From contig NC_018390.1 of assembly GCF_000208865.1 (NCBI RefSeq), forward strand, positions 1,598,790 through 1,662,789: a DNA stretch of 64,000 nucleotides, written 5' to 3'. The notes beneath the pieces are model-generated. The model saw only the letters and a list, made by a program, of their open reading frames with translations, had not been told where the DNA came from and did not search any database. A program made the translations under genes and the position numbers. Of this stretch, positions 1 through 12,300 are shown piece after piece. Every line of letters starts with the position of its first letter. Within the stretch, counting starts at the first letter, position 1. This DNA comes from Neospora caninum Liverpool. Lineage: Eukaryota; Apicomplexa; Conoidasida; Eucoccidiorida; Sarcocystidae.

Positions 1-3000
1 TGGTCTTCAGATCCTGTCCACCGCTGAGTTGACCCGCTGTAGCATCGGCTGACGTTCGCCACTCGCTTCCTGACGCACGGCCTGGTTCTGGAGCTGGCCT
101 TCGCTTCCTGTGTCTGCCTGTTTCGCAGGCTGGTTGAAGCGCCTCGTGCAGCGCCTTCTGGAGTGCCGCGTCGTCTACCAAGTGCGGCCAGCAGGAGGTG
201 CAAAGAGCAGACAGAGCCTGAAGTATGGCAACGAAGTGAGTTCTCCGCTGACCACTCGGCGTCTGAGAAGCTTCTCGATGTGGGGCCGGATCCCCAGTCG
301 TTGCGCGCTCGAGCCCTCGCAAGAGAAGCACAAATGCAACCGCAGCTTCGCCAAGTGCCGCGCCCGTTCCCGAATCTCCTCTGTGCTTCCATAAGTCGCC
401 GTGGAGTCCCATCAGCGTAGGCGATTCGAGAGTCGCGCTCACTCGCAGCGCTGCAACGTACATCCGCTGCAAGACTGGCTGTGCGCCGAGGTCACTTGCC
501 GGGCGTTCCACGACGTCTGGGGAGTCAGCAACATCGTGACCCTCCATATCATCATCTGCCTCCAGTTCGCAGAGACAGGCGCGCCGTTCCCGAGCCCAAA
601 ACCGCAAACATCGGGAAAGTACTTCGACAGCACTTTCGTTTCGCCAGGATATCGGTTCTTTCTCGGCTCGCGTGTGACCGTCACCGACCCTCGCGCGCCG
701 TCTGTCGTCGGTCGCTTGCGCACTTTTGGGTGAGGGCCGCAGACACGGCGCTGTCTCGCCTGTCTCTTCTTCCTCCTGTCGGTCTTGTGCCTGTGTGGGT
801 CTGCAGCCCTTGGAGAGTTCCGCTGGCTGCGGTGTCGCAGCTGCATCGGGACTGTCTGCGCAACACTGCAAACGCGCAGGCACGACGGACCCGCCATCAA
901 GTTTTAAAAGAGCTGCGAAGCAACGTTCGATCTGCTGCAGGCCGCCAATAGCACTCAAGTTTCCTCGACTACGGAGTTGAAGAAGGACATCCGTGCAAGC
1001 TTCCGCAAGCGGCCCGCAGAATTCTGCTATGGAGTCGCCGCGAGCAGAATTCCGGAAAGAAACCGTCACGCCATTCGCTTCAGAGCCAGAGGGAGAGCCA
1101 GCGGCCATCGGTGAAGCTGTGGATGACGAAGACAGGAGCGACGGACCGGCTGTGGCGCCGGAAGGCGAAGCAGACTGCGAAGAGACAGAGGAGCGAGCGG
1201 AAGAACGCGCCTCTGGAACTTGCAGAGTGGCAGCACCTCCGACAGGTTTGCGATCTCCAGCTTCGTGAGCAAGTTTCGCTTGCTGGAAGAGAAAGTTTGC
1301 AAGTTGCCTCAGAACGATACCCTGGCTTTCAAGAGACTTGGTGTCCTCTACAAAACTTCCCCAGAGTCGAGCAAGGGTCCGACAACTGGACGTGTCGCCG
1401 TTAGCCCCATTTCCTGGTTCTGTGTCGGATCCACTAGTGAGCAATGCACACCTTGCGCGGAGCGTCGCAAGGAGGCTGTGCGCGGATGGGGACGGCAAAA
1501 CGCCGCCAGAAATGGGTATCTCATCGTCCCCCGATGCGAAGGAGCATCCCGTCGCCGTCGGGCTACGGCCGTGGCCGCAGTCCAATGACGACGAAGCAGA
1601 GACGTCGACGCTTCCTTGCCTCAGCTCTGCAAAGCTTGTATGAGGCATGGCGTTCACGGGAACTACAGATCCCGTCCCTGACGGTAGGCGCTCATCCTTC
1701 ATCTTTTGAGTTGCTTGTGGGTTCAAATCAAAGTGGAAGCCATCAAGCAGCTTGTGAGGCGGACGGCGCGGGTTGTGTCTCCACTCTTGCATGCTAAGAC
1801 TCGGTCTTCACCAAAAACATGACTGGGAAAGGCAGGAAATACAGACGGATTCCGTCAAACCACAAGGCTGCGAACAGCAGGCTCTGGGGCTGTGGCTGCG
1901 GTTCGTGAGACAGGCACGCGGCCACAGTACGCAGTACCCTACAATAAGCGAAAGATTGGTTCTGGGACGCTAGGGAAAGAGAGGTGAAATTATTAGTCGC
2001 GCTAAAAGAAAGGCATTCTATCTGGCTTTTGACGATTGAGCAACTCAAGTGGGCGCATGCAGTCTCTGGCTGACACACACGTGCCGCCGTTTCAGTCGAC
2101 TCGTGGGGGCCCGTTTCCAGGCACTCGAGCTCCCCGTTCTGTTCCGTGGTGTATCTTCCCTAAACTGCCCTTGAACGTGGGTACCTTGGCCACTTCAACC
2201 AAACCGCTGTCTTCACATTCAGTTAACATTGGTTTACTGCTTAGGGACGGCGGTGTGGACAGCCTGCCGCACCGCCCCCTCATCGTGTTTTTGCGTGGGG
2301 CAAAGCGGCTGGACTCAGGAGGACGGGCGGGAACTCGCCCGCAAACACACGGTTTTGGATTATGCCAATGAAACAAAGCAGAGCTCCTTATCCTAAAAAA
2401 CTATATCAATGCTGTATTGCGCACCTGCGAAGGCAGTGAGTGAGCAATACGCAGGCAGTTTGGTCAGAGCATGCCCCATCCTTTCGAGAGATGTCCTGTC
2501 GCAAATATCGCAAGCTGACACACGGGCAAAAGCAAGTGTCTGGATGGCAAATTTTGGAGCGGATGCAACGAACGACTGCCTCACAGTGACTTGCGAGGTA
2601 TTTCCTTGGGTTTGATCGTCTAAGCCTTTTAAATGACGAGGAGTGTCCTGCTCTATTGCAGTGGCTACACTGTATAACGCAGCAACTAGCGCTTCCATCA
2701 ACCCATCCAACACATGGAAGAGTCCGAAAAATAAAGTGAAATAATTGCTCGTGTCACATTCCCCTTGTTGACAGCACTGCTACTTAGACGTTCATCGTTC
2801 GTTTCCTCGCGTGACTCAAGGGTTGGCAGCGCCCTGCAGCAGCAGTACTCGACGTGGCAGAACAGGAAGACGCTGCTACCGGCACGGCAACGGTAAAAGC
2901 TGGTCCGTCGGGCTCTTGTTAAAGTTCGGAGTACCTCCTCAGTGAATAGGAAGATGCATGATGGTCAAAGGAATGTTCAGACTGTGAGAGGACAGATCAG

Positions 3001-3909
3001 CCCCGCAGCATATCTTTTTTACGCGATCCGGGACCTGTCGGCACACCGCTGTTTGTGGCATGGAACATAAACCCGGTGTCATGTATCATGGAAACTAGCC
3101 TGACAAGTGAGACGAAAAGCGATGAATAGCGAGCCTTCCACTCACCAATCCACTGCCATATGGTGGGGTTGTCGGTGAACGCCGTGGACGGCAAGCGGAA
3201 ACATCAGAGATCGGATCACCGTCAGAACTATGCTAACACAGAATACAGATGAGGATCCCTGCACTCTCCTTCGGAATACATATCGTCGGCGGACACAACC
3301 AAGGCGGGGTTCTGAACTTACTTCGCAGCAGGAATGACAGCCTACGACGACACCACGTCCGGCAAGACGTACGAGGACATTGCGGGCCCTCACAAAAATA
3401 TCGTATGGACAGGAGACTCCGACAACCATATTCTCTGCTGCACATCCTATCATAGAATGATCTGAGCCCCCTTGCTCGTAATGGGTACATCTGAAGTCTG
3501 AACAACTTTGTTTTACGATGTATACAAAGTAACCGCTGCAGTGTTACAGTTTCCCGGCCGACCGCCTCTGCACTACACACGAACAAGTTGCCATTGTCGG
3601 CAGACATCACATACCTGGTGGCGCGCACTTGTGATCGGTTGAGTTTTGTAGTAGGGCTTCCGAGTCATACATAGCGCAGAACGCTCGGGACAAGATATTG
3701 CTGTCGCTAAGTTCTCAGAAAAATACAAAAAGTGGTAACCTCTCCAATATTGTGCCTATCGCGTTTTTCGTCTTCAATGGCATTTGCGCCCTTCACGTTC
3801 TACGGAGGCAAACATGCAGATGGGGATAGACGGTGGGGTAGCCACAGAGCTGGTTTTCGAGACTCATAAACCCCAGAAAACGGTTGCGGCTCGGTGACCA
3901 CCCGAGAGC
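1..3909. other. no confident gene; decayed-looking frame at 726-1643
   Basis: I see no supportable gene here. One plus-strand frame stays largely open from 726 to 1643 but is broken by TGA codons at 978-980 and 1266-1268. Its middle part (993-1265) is acidic and Glu/Ala-rich. A second plus frame (1220-1588) encodes a short coiled-coil-like stretch starting near 1243. This could be the 3' end of a gene entering from the left with an unrecognised intron, or a relic. From about 1650 to 3900 both strands carry only short, compositionally random frames. Confidence 0.3.
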
Positions 3910-4552
3910 ATGTTAGGCGTTCCTTTACTGTCACCTCTTCTCCAGCCTGAACGAAGAAAGGCTTCCAAAAGAGAAACGGAGATCGCTACAGGCAGAAATG
4001 AATCTGGCGAGAGTGGCAGTGCCTCTTCGGTCGCTAGTTCTGCACATGCACGTCGCTGTCGAAAGGTGACTCGTCGAAGAACCGAAGGGGAGTCTGCCAA
4101 GTCAGACAGCCAGTTTTCGGCGTCCGGTGGCGGACATCCCCCGTCGCAGAGGATTTGGCAGCATGGGTTTTCACTTCTTAGTCGGTACACTAGATCACTC
4201 CGTTATGGACCCTAGTGCACATGGTTCGGTCGTGATATCTTGCTAGTTCGTTATATCCAGTTTCGGTGTCTCTGGTTGCTTACGTATGTTGCAGGACTGC
4301 GAAGAGCAATCAACAAACCTGTTTTCCGTTTCGCGTTTTTACCAGGCGTTTCCTTCGGATCTGTACTGGTTTGTTTTCTCTGCCATTTCTGGGGCTGCAG
4401 CAATCGTCTGCTGTTGTGCCCAACGCTGGTCGGCTCGGTTCCTTGAATGTAACGACGCTGTGACGAAGCGGATCGACATTGAAGCAGAAACGCTTTTTTC
4501 AGACTTTTCTCCACCTATGGACTTGCTTCCTATCGATTTTACCAGCACATGA
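3910..4552 (+). CDS. possible small single-pass membrane protein (two exons)
   Basis: Proposed exons are 3910-4065 and 4295-4552, together 138 codons (137 residues). The donor AAG|GTGACT at 4066 and the acceptor TATGTTGCAG at 4294 are both phase 0 and give one frame. The second exon is the better supported part. It encodes a hydrophobic span around WFVFSAISGAAAIVCCCA, followed by a charged, acidic tail ending SDFSPPMDLLPIDFTST and a TGA. The first exon is Ser/Arg/Glu-rich and its ATG is not in a strong context, so the true 5' end may lie further upstream. I do not recognise the family. A type II or tail-anchored membrane protein is possible from the layout, but this is inference. Confidence 0.35.
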
Positions 4553-4864
4553 AGTACATTATGAGGTTCCGGACATCCAAAGAGGTCCAGCGCTTCCATT
4601 CGGCTGCGTATGATCGCTCACTGTCAGCCGCGTTGTTCAATTGTTGTGTGTTTGTGCTTGCATTGTCTCACTCCGGCCCAAACCTACCTTGGCTGGTGCC
4701 ATCTCCAGGTCGGACATATGCCTGGTGGCAACGCATGCGGGACTTCATGGTTTGTTGCGTCTGCAAGATACCCTCAATCTCTGGAACCCAAAACGTTCAC
4801 GGTCCTGCCGTTTTCCCCCTTCCTGTGTTAGCATTCGTTTCGTGGTTGAACTACTGTTGGCGCA

Positions 4865-6349
4865 ATGCTGTTTGTTCTAGAGCGGTTGTTTGCTGTCATG
4901 TGGATGCTCAATGACGACAATCCGGATCTATCGATGCTAGAACTCATGTCTGGGCGATTTGGTGAGCCCGAAACGGATCCAGATGGACCCACTGATCGCG
5001 GCGATGCTACAGAAGCAACGGCATCTGCTACTGAAACTCGGAAGCCACTCGACACCAAAACCACATCAATTTTCGGTACAGATGACCGGGCAATGCGAAC
5101 TAATCGTTCGGGTGGTGCGGTCATGGAGAGGGTCGGCAGCGCACATCGAATGTCCTCTGCAAGTAAGCTCGGTGGACAGAGCAGTGAAAACACCCGACCC
5201 CGTGAAAGCCGGTCTCACCGCGAGAGTGGCAAAGCGCATCGGATACCGAACTCGCCGAACCCGGACACAATGGTTGAAGTTGGAATGCATGGCGCTGAGC
5301 TACCTTTCTCTTCCCCTCTTTCTTCATCGCGGTGTTCCACCACATCGTTGTGCAATCAAGCTCCGGAAGGACGCATACAGGACGCGCCAGCCACCGCACC
5401 TCGCTCTCGGGCCACTCGTGGGGTGCGTCCGCAAAAGCCGTATGGCAGAAAGAATTTCCGTACGGCACATGTGAGACCAGCTGCAGGCCAGCTTGCAGGT
5501 TCGCGTTCCCCCGATCTATCGCGTTCAGCAATGCCAAATTGTTCAAACCGCGCGAGTCCAGTCAACAGGCACAGGTCTTCCAATCGTGCGCTGGGTGAAG
5601 CTGAAAGCGTCAACTTCATCCGGATTCAGCCCCCCCCACCTCCGTCACCACCGGTTGTACCCGATACTGTAATCGGTGGTTGTACGGGAACACGCGGTCC
5701 TATTTTAGGTTTGGCGGAGAAACGATCGCCACAGACCACTTACACCCCCGTTTTGGAACGGACTGGTACAGCTGGTCGTCAGTGTAACATGGCACCCTCA
5801 ACGGCAGCAAGCGTGGTGGCATCGGGGGGAGGAGGTACCTGCAAATTCTCGACAGCTCGCCCCGATCAGATGAGGATGGCATTTGGATCTGAAGCGGCGA
5901 AAGCTTCTCGGTTGAACGCCGAGCCAGGCCCTAACGCCCCGCCGAACCACGGTAGCGAGTGGAGGCAGCAGAACAGAACGCAGTTGGAAAATGTGTTTTG
6001 TGATGTTTTACCTGGGAAGGGCGATGCAGCGTTTTCTCCTGTGTTCAACGATCGTGTACGGGGAACTCCCAGGCGAAGGGCGGGAAAACCCAGGTACAGA
6101 GGGGCGGCGTCCTTCCGAAATTACGTGGATGCCTCGGTGATACCCCGCGAAAGGGCTGAAACGAGAACCTGGCGGAGAACGTCATTTGTAAAGGAGACCC
6201 CCATTCGCCACGACCAGAGCGACGGGATCGATTGTGCACCGCCTCGCCAGCTTCAGATGGCGGCTTCACACAGTGAGGGGCATCCCCTGGCCATGGCCCA
6301 CCTGCGTTGGGACAACAGAGAGAAGGATTCCTTGCAACCGCGTACGTAG
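4865..6349 (+). CDS. hypothetical low-complexity protein, 494 residues
   Basis: A single open frame of 495 codons starts at the ATG at 4865. That is much longer than the chance frames around it, which are typically under 120 codons. The first 20 residues are hydrophobic (LFVLERLFAVMW), followed by an acidic patch (NDDNPD). The rest is Ser/Arg/Pro/Gly-rich and looks disordered, with a run of prolines near 5629-5660. A good acceptor (TTGTTCTAG) ends at 4880, so this may be a terminal exon whose coding starts at 4881 rather than at the ATG. No known domain is recognisable. The antisense strand also has frames of up to 141 codons here, which lowers confidence. The ORF ends in TAG at 6347-6349. 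Confidence 0.5.
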   Translation: MLFVLERLFAVMWMLNDDNPDLSMLELMSGRFGEPETDPDGPTDRGDATEATASATETRKPLDTKTTSIFGTDDRAMRTNRSGGAVMERVGSAHRMSSASKLGGQSSENTRPRESRSHRESGKAHRIPNSPNPDTMVEVGMHGAELPFSSPLSSSRCSTTSLCNQAPEGRIQDAPATAPRSRATRGVRPQKPYGRKNFRTAHVRPAAGQLAGSRSPDLSRSAMPNCSNRASPVNRHRSSNRALGEAESVNFIRIQPPPPPSPPVVPDTVIGGCTGTRGPILGLAEKRSPQTTYTPVLERTGTAGRQCNMAPSTAASVVASGGGGTCKFSTARPDQMRMAFGSEAAKASRLNAEPGPNAPPNHGSEWRQQNRTQLENVFCDVLPGKGDAAFSPVFNDRVRGTPRRRAGKPRYRGAASFRNYVDASVIPRERAETRTWRRTSFVKETPIRHDQSDGIDCAPPRQLQMAASHSEGHPLAMAHLRWDNREKDSLQPRT

Positions 6350-9331
6350 CGGGTTCGAACCTGAATCGTGTCTCCAGTAAATAAAACATGTAGACTCCAG
6401 GGCAGGCCTCACAAAAATGTTGATCTCTTCCATGCAGGTTCACACGTTGATGAGCAGGAGCCGAGAGCGCAAAGCCGCATCAGGATAAGGGGCTGCGTGT
6501 CTGCTCAGGCGTGTTGGGGTGGACACGACGAGGCCCGAAAGAGCCAGAGTTTTCGTACCTTTGCACTTACTGGGGACAGGCAACGAACAGACTTGCCTGC
6601 GGTGCAACATGTGATGTGATGCTTTACTTGTACATATGCCCTACTTTCAACCGTAAAGAACTGTGTGCCGCGTAAGCCATTCGTACAGCGAACATGAATC
6701 ATGGATATGATCTGCACTCCTCTGTCCGTCACCTTCAACATTTGGTATAAGGTGGAACTAATCGTACGAGGACCCACCCCACCTCCCCCCCCCCTATCTT
6801 GTTTGCAGCTTGGTGACAAAGCGGCATCATCAGTTTTGGCAAAGCATAGGCCATGAAATCAGTACCAGTGCTGCGCACAAGCAGAGACGAAATGGCCGTT
6901 TCCTGGTCACTTGTTTGGAGATAGTATTGTATGAGACCTCGAAGCGAATGGAGCCCCATGTCGCCAACATACGCAGAGAGCGCTTTTCCGTACGCATCCA
7001 GAGGGCGAACAATGATAGATTGAAATGGGGAACGCAGGTGGCTGCTGCAGTATGCTGGACCGATCTACTGTATTCGAATGACAACGGCATTATTGTCTAG
7101 TGGAGCGTAGAGGCGGCGTCGCAATCGGGATGGGTCGAGAGTGAGGCTGAGTCCGTGTGGCAGAGTGCAAGAGTACAATATAGTTCCACTGTCGATGTTT
7201 CAATGCGTCAATCCGTTTCCTGTTACAAACTCGGGACTATGTTCCTGCTTGTTGTGTCTTCCCGATCGTCGCTCCCAATGCGTCACGAGGATGTCACCAG
7301 CAGTCACAAAGAGGACAAATAGCTCAGTTGATCTGTAGAAGTTCTGTATCGGTCTCTCGTCGCACCTTGTTTCAACCTGCCAGAGAAATAGCAAATGGTG
7401 CCTAATATCTCAAACGTTTCCTCTTCCCCGCCTGAATTCGTCGGGGGCTTAGATGTAACCGGATGATATGTGATACTCACACTGTCTGGCCACCCCGGTT
7501 GCCGAATGCTCGCCTCCTGACGCCTGTTTACCTAGGGCGCTCATCGTAGCGCGTTAGCACGCATGCATACGCAGAACATTTCATCGGACAAGTAGCTGTT
7601 TTGTTTGCTCGCCTTAACGAGCGACGCGTATTTTTGTGAGAACCGGAGAACAGAAACATCACGGCCTGAGACATTTCCGTTGCGTATAGGCTGATGAGAC
7701 TATCTTTCTTGATCCAGTAGTCGCTTCTAATAACTGTCTGCGGCGGCACAGCTACTGTATTGTACTGCAGTCTTGTCTCTTCCAAATGAGACCTGGCAAT
7801 GCAATCTAAGAGCAAGGCGTGCTGCATCAGCATTTGCTGGAGGACGCGTTATACGAATGACGACACTGGATACGTACATACATGCTGCGCAAGCTGCTCT
7901 ACACTTGCATCGGACGCTCGACGGTGACGTTGTACCTCCGCACAGGAACCGGACCTCTGCAACAAAGTACACGTGCTACGTACTCCAGATAGACAGGAAT
8001 CTCGGGTTCAGTTCACGTGATTGTTACCAGCAGGCCAGCATTACCCTCCGCTCAGCAAACAACCCGTCTGTGCAACCCACAGCAACATCATGGAGCAAGA
8101 AAAAAACGTTTTATTCATTTTTCTCTGCGAACACTGCTAAACGGAGGCGACCCCCGCACCCACCCGGAGGTCTTGAGCCGAAACAGAAATGATAATTGGG
8201 GTTCAAAACTCCTTACGAACGACGGCCGCTGTGTCACCACTGCTGTGGACAACGGCGGTTACACGTGAGTGCTGTAACACCGATTCGAACAAACCCTGAC
8301 TACGCATTCCCAACGTCATTTTACTAGTACATCCGCGGGAAAATGTACCGTCTACGGCACCACCGTGCAAAAAGCTTTCCGTACCCAGGTTCTCCCATTT
8401 TAGCTTATATACTCTGTACTGTAACAAGGGAAAACATGACCTGCGTCCCCCTTACTCCTCTCCATCCACCGTGAGTTTCTTTCTCATTTATTATCTTCTG
8501 TGGGCTGTCAAGCTCCTTCACGCCACACACTACGGAGGCACCGTTTGCCCTCTTTGTACTCGCTCCGGATAACCTGTTGCAGATCCATGCTCTATCGGTT
8601 TCAACCAACATACTGGAACCATCACGTGCGGGACGTTGCATTCGTGTTTTTGTTACCTGCGTGGCCAGATCCTCCGGCCCCACAAGTATCACCGCAAATC
8701 AAACGACGCTGTGAGCCGTCATGCGCATAGGAACCCGGAAGCCCTGTGCCGGGTGCACAGGCGCACATGCTCACCCACACTTTATACAAGAAACCAAACC
8801 CGGCGGGGAGACCATGACGCTGACAGGCAAAATTCCTGGCGTTCCTCGTGAACTCCACAGTGGTTACAAACATACTCGCCGCCGTGTACAGCTCACCTAT
8901 CGAAACACTTGTGACATGGTTGCCTAAAAGTAAACCTAACAGCAGACCGCCCCTCGACTCACTTCGCCAACCTCTATCGCACAAAGGACGACAGGTGCTG
9001 CGCCACATACCGGACGCTCTTCCGTTCTCCAGGCCAACCGCATACATTCTGACACGATGGAAAAACGGCACACCGCAAGGTCGTTATTCGAAAGGGGTGC
9101 CTCGTGCTAATCGCCACGCGCTTCATCGGCAAATGGTATTAGCATCGATCGGCAGATGGGGGCAATGCCAAGGATGATTTTCGCATAGATGAAACGGCAC
9201 GCAGACCCTGATGAAACACCGGTCTGCAGACCAAGGGCAGACTTCTCGACGGATCATATTCAGACATTTCTGGTGTCAGTAGCTCCACTGTACTACCACA
9301 GCAACATCACGAAAACTGTATTTTCACGAGC
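6350..9331. other. intergenic, no supportable gene
   Basis: About 3 kb with only short frames on both strands. The longest (8622-9071, minus) has no convincing start and no recognisable domain. The stretch nearest 9332 probably contains the 3' untranslated region of the PLC-X gene, which is transcribed leftward. A C-rich run lies at about 6779-6795. The GGTTCGAACC at about 6352 resembles a tRNA T-loop but has no matching stems. Confidence 0.5.
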
Positions 9332-12300
9332 CTACGCTGCGTCGATGGTTCCCATCTGCACGACGGTTGGCGCCCCTGCTTGTGCAGCTGCGATAGGCGC
9401 GGCGGCCCAGTCTCCGTGAGCGGATGGCGGTGGCTTCTTCCAGATGATGGAGGAGCCGCACACGAACGCGACAATCATCGCCACCAAGCACAAAATGGAT
9501 ACGCACACAACCAGCCAAATCATGGATTTGCAAGGCGCGTTTGAAGACTTGGACAAGTCGAAAGCACTGAACAGGGCTCCTGCCTCCGAATCGCCTGGCA
9601 ACTCATGGAAGGCCGTCAGGTGGAGATAATGCTGCAAACGAGGACACAGAGTCACCGCCGCACGCGCAGTCACAAAACGGTTCGCTTCGTCTAAACGGCA
9701 TATACACCTGAAAACCAAACTCGCATGCGACACGTGCATTCCTGTGCAGCTGTGCTGGTGGACCGCCGGAGCCCTGCAAGGCACCAGAGGGAAAACTCTG
9801 CTCGTCTTGCGTTGTGCATGTGAGAACGACTGCACTATGCAAGGGCCGTACGAAGTCAATGCAACTGATGTTCCGCCTAATGCCTTATGCAAGGCGCTGG
9901 ACATCTTTGTGTGATGGATGCTCTAGCCCAGCTCACGGCTTTCCGAGTTTTGGAACCAAACTCTTCGGACGACTCGATCCGCTCCAGAGCTTCATCAGCC
10001 TACACCGCGTATCCCACTTATCCGCTCACACATACTCTCAAACCGTTTTTTCCCTAGAACGCACTCGCCTGTGGTCTCGTCTCACCTCGGCGCTGAAGTC
10101 GCCCACGTCGCCCTCCAGGGCCAGAGCAGCAGCAGCGGCCGGTAGGGGATTGAGATGCATGACCATCTCGAAGTAGTTGAAAGGCTGTCCGTTGCGGATC
10201 TCGTTGTTTAAGCTGTCGTACCGCATGACCATGAGCGCATTGACCGGCCGTGTGAGTTGGCCCCCGCGACTGCCGCGTGCGCGGGAAATCCCGGCAGGCA
10301 ATTCCCGGCTCTCCCCAGTTCCGGTCAACAAACCTTCGAGCAGCTGCTGCCGCTCTAAATGCCAGTACACCCATGGCACGGTTAGCCGGTTCATAGGAGC
10401 AGTAACATCGACGGTTCCAAAATGGCGTTTGCCTCCACGAGTTCCGTCCACGAAGAACAGGGGCGACGACGGTGCGAAATGGACACGGATAAGCTTTTTC
10501 AGTGCTTGTACACCGCGGGCAACCGGGGCACCAGATTTGGAACCGCGGCGTCTTCGAGAGGCGCTGCTGGAAGCGCCTGAAGTATCTAAGAGACAGAGTT
10601 CCCTCGCAAACGGTTGCAACACGTTTAGCGACACTGCCGAGACGCCGGCACCTGCGATTGGACACACCGCTTCAGTAAGATCTGAGAAAAGCGAACTCGC
10701 GCTCCACTGCATAGGGTCTTCCATGAGTGACGACGGGCCACAGTCTACAGCCTGGGTGACCGCCCCTATACGAGGGGCTAAATTCTGGACGGTAAATGAA
10801 CCGGCGAAAGTGCGGCAGTCATACACGGGCGCGGTGGGAGCGGAGTTGTCGCCGGCGTTGCTGTTCTCGTACGAAGAGGGGACAGGGCCGAAGGTCCAAT
10901 AGGTACAGGCTCCTCGTGACCCAGTGGGTAGGTGCGTCGAAGAGAGAGATTCGCACTTGCTGCGACACTCCGTCCACGAACGTTCCTTCGTCAACGTCAG
11001 CTCGTCACCTGCAATACGTTTGACAAAAAGGCAGAAACAAGAGTGGGAGTCGAGCATCCACACACGCCACTGGGAGGGGTTTCGTGCGACGTCACAAACA
11101 GGTGGTATCCCGAAAAGGTGAGCGGCACACTGACGGAGCAGGATGCGCTGGGAAAACGCTCCTATTTCCATGGCTCCACATGCAATTCGACGCTGTCGGG
11201 TGGCCGCCGAGAAGGGGGCGAACCTCTAGCGGAGGAGACCGACTGGAGAATTTCGCATGGTCCATTCCGTAGGCCACGGCCCCTTCGCTTTCCGTGTTGT
11301 CGGCGCATCATGGCTATGTCAGTCCGCCCCATTAGTATACCCCCAACTGCGAGCGTCCTTCGTGATGTATCCTGCGGAAAAGCCTGGACCACCACTCACC
11401 TATGGGTCCAGTCCTGTGGGGAATGCCGCACGGCGCAAAGAGAGCTTCACTCCGGTAGCTCACGTCGTAGATGTGATCGCCAGCGACGAAGACCATGACG
11501 TGTTCATGCGAAAACGTAGTTATGTACCATGCGACGAGAGGGTCATCCACGAAGAGCAGCAACTGGACACGCGCGCCGACAATTTCCCGAACCGGCAGTT
11601 CAGATAAATACATTTCACCCTGCTGTCGCAACCATTTAGCGAAAACTTCCGGCCTATTGACCGACTCGGCCATGGGGTACGCAGGGCCCGATGCGTCGGC
11701 GTCTGCGCGCTTGAGTGCGGCCTCCTGAGGGCGGCCAGCCGCACCGGGAAAGGCGGTGGATCCCGCCGGCTCCCGTGCCTCTTTCTTCACGGGCGGTCCG
11801 AAGAAGACGTGATCATGGCGAGGCAGCAGCTGGCCCCAGTATTCGTCGATGAGCTCTAAAAGAGCCTGGACATCTTCGTACGTCAGTGGTTTGCGCACGG
11901 CCGAGGTCATAAAAGAAGCGGAAGGATCCGACGGAGAAACCACCTCGAATGTGGGCGGCTTCCCTTTTCCCTTCCTGTTCGTGTCACCTCCTGGATGGCC
12001 TTCAACAAACGTTGGGCTGGAAAGATCGCTGAACGGTGGAAGAGGACTCGACGGATCGGCCTTCGCGCCAGGCTGGTTGTAGTCGGCATACCGTTTCAGC
12101 ATCGCCCCCAGAGACGATGCTTGCTCCACAGAGTTCACGCCGCCCCGGCGATTGCCGTTTAAGGCGGAAAAGACGACAACGGCAACCTCGCTGCCGTTCG
12201 AGCGCAGGAAACGCTGAACCGGACGGAAAAGGCTGTCCTCCAGCGTAGTACGAGAGTGCAAGTCGATTGTGTTTTGGAGCGAATGGGGGAGCGCGGCAAT

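Noticed and set aside
6340..6380. GGGTTCGAACC resembling a tRNA T-loop
   Set aside because: No pairing T-stem, anticodon arm or acceptor stem can be found around it.
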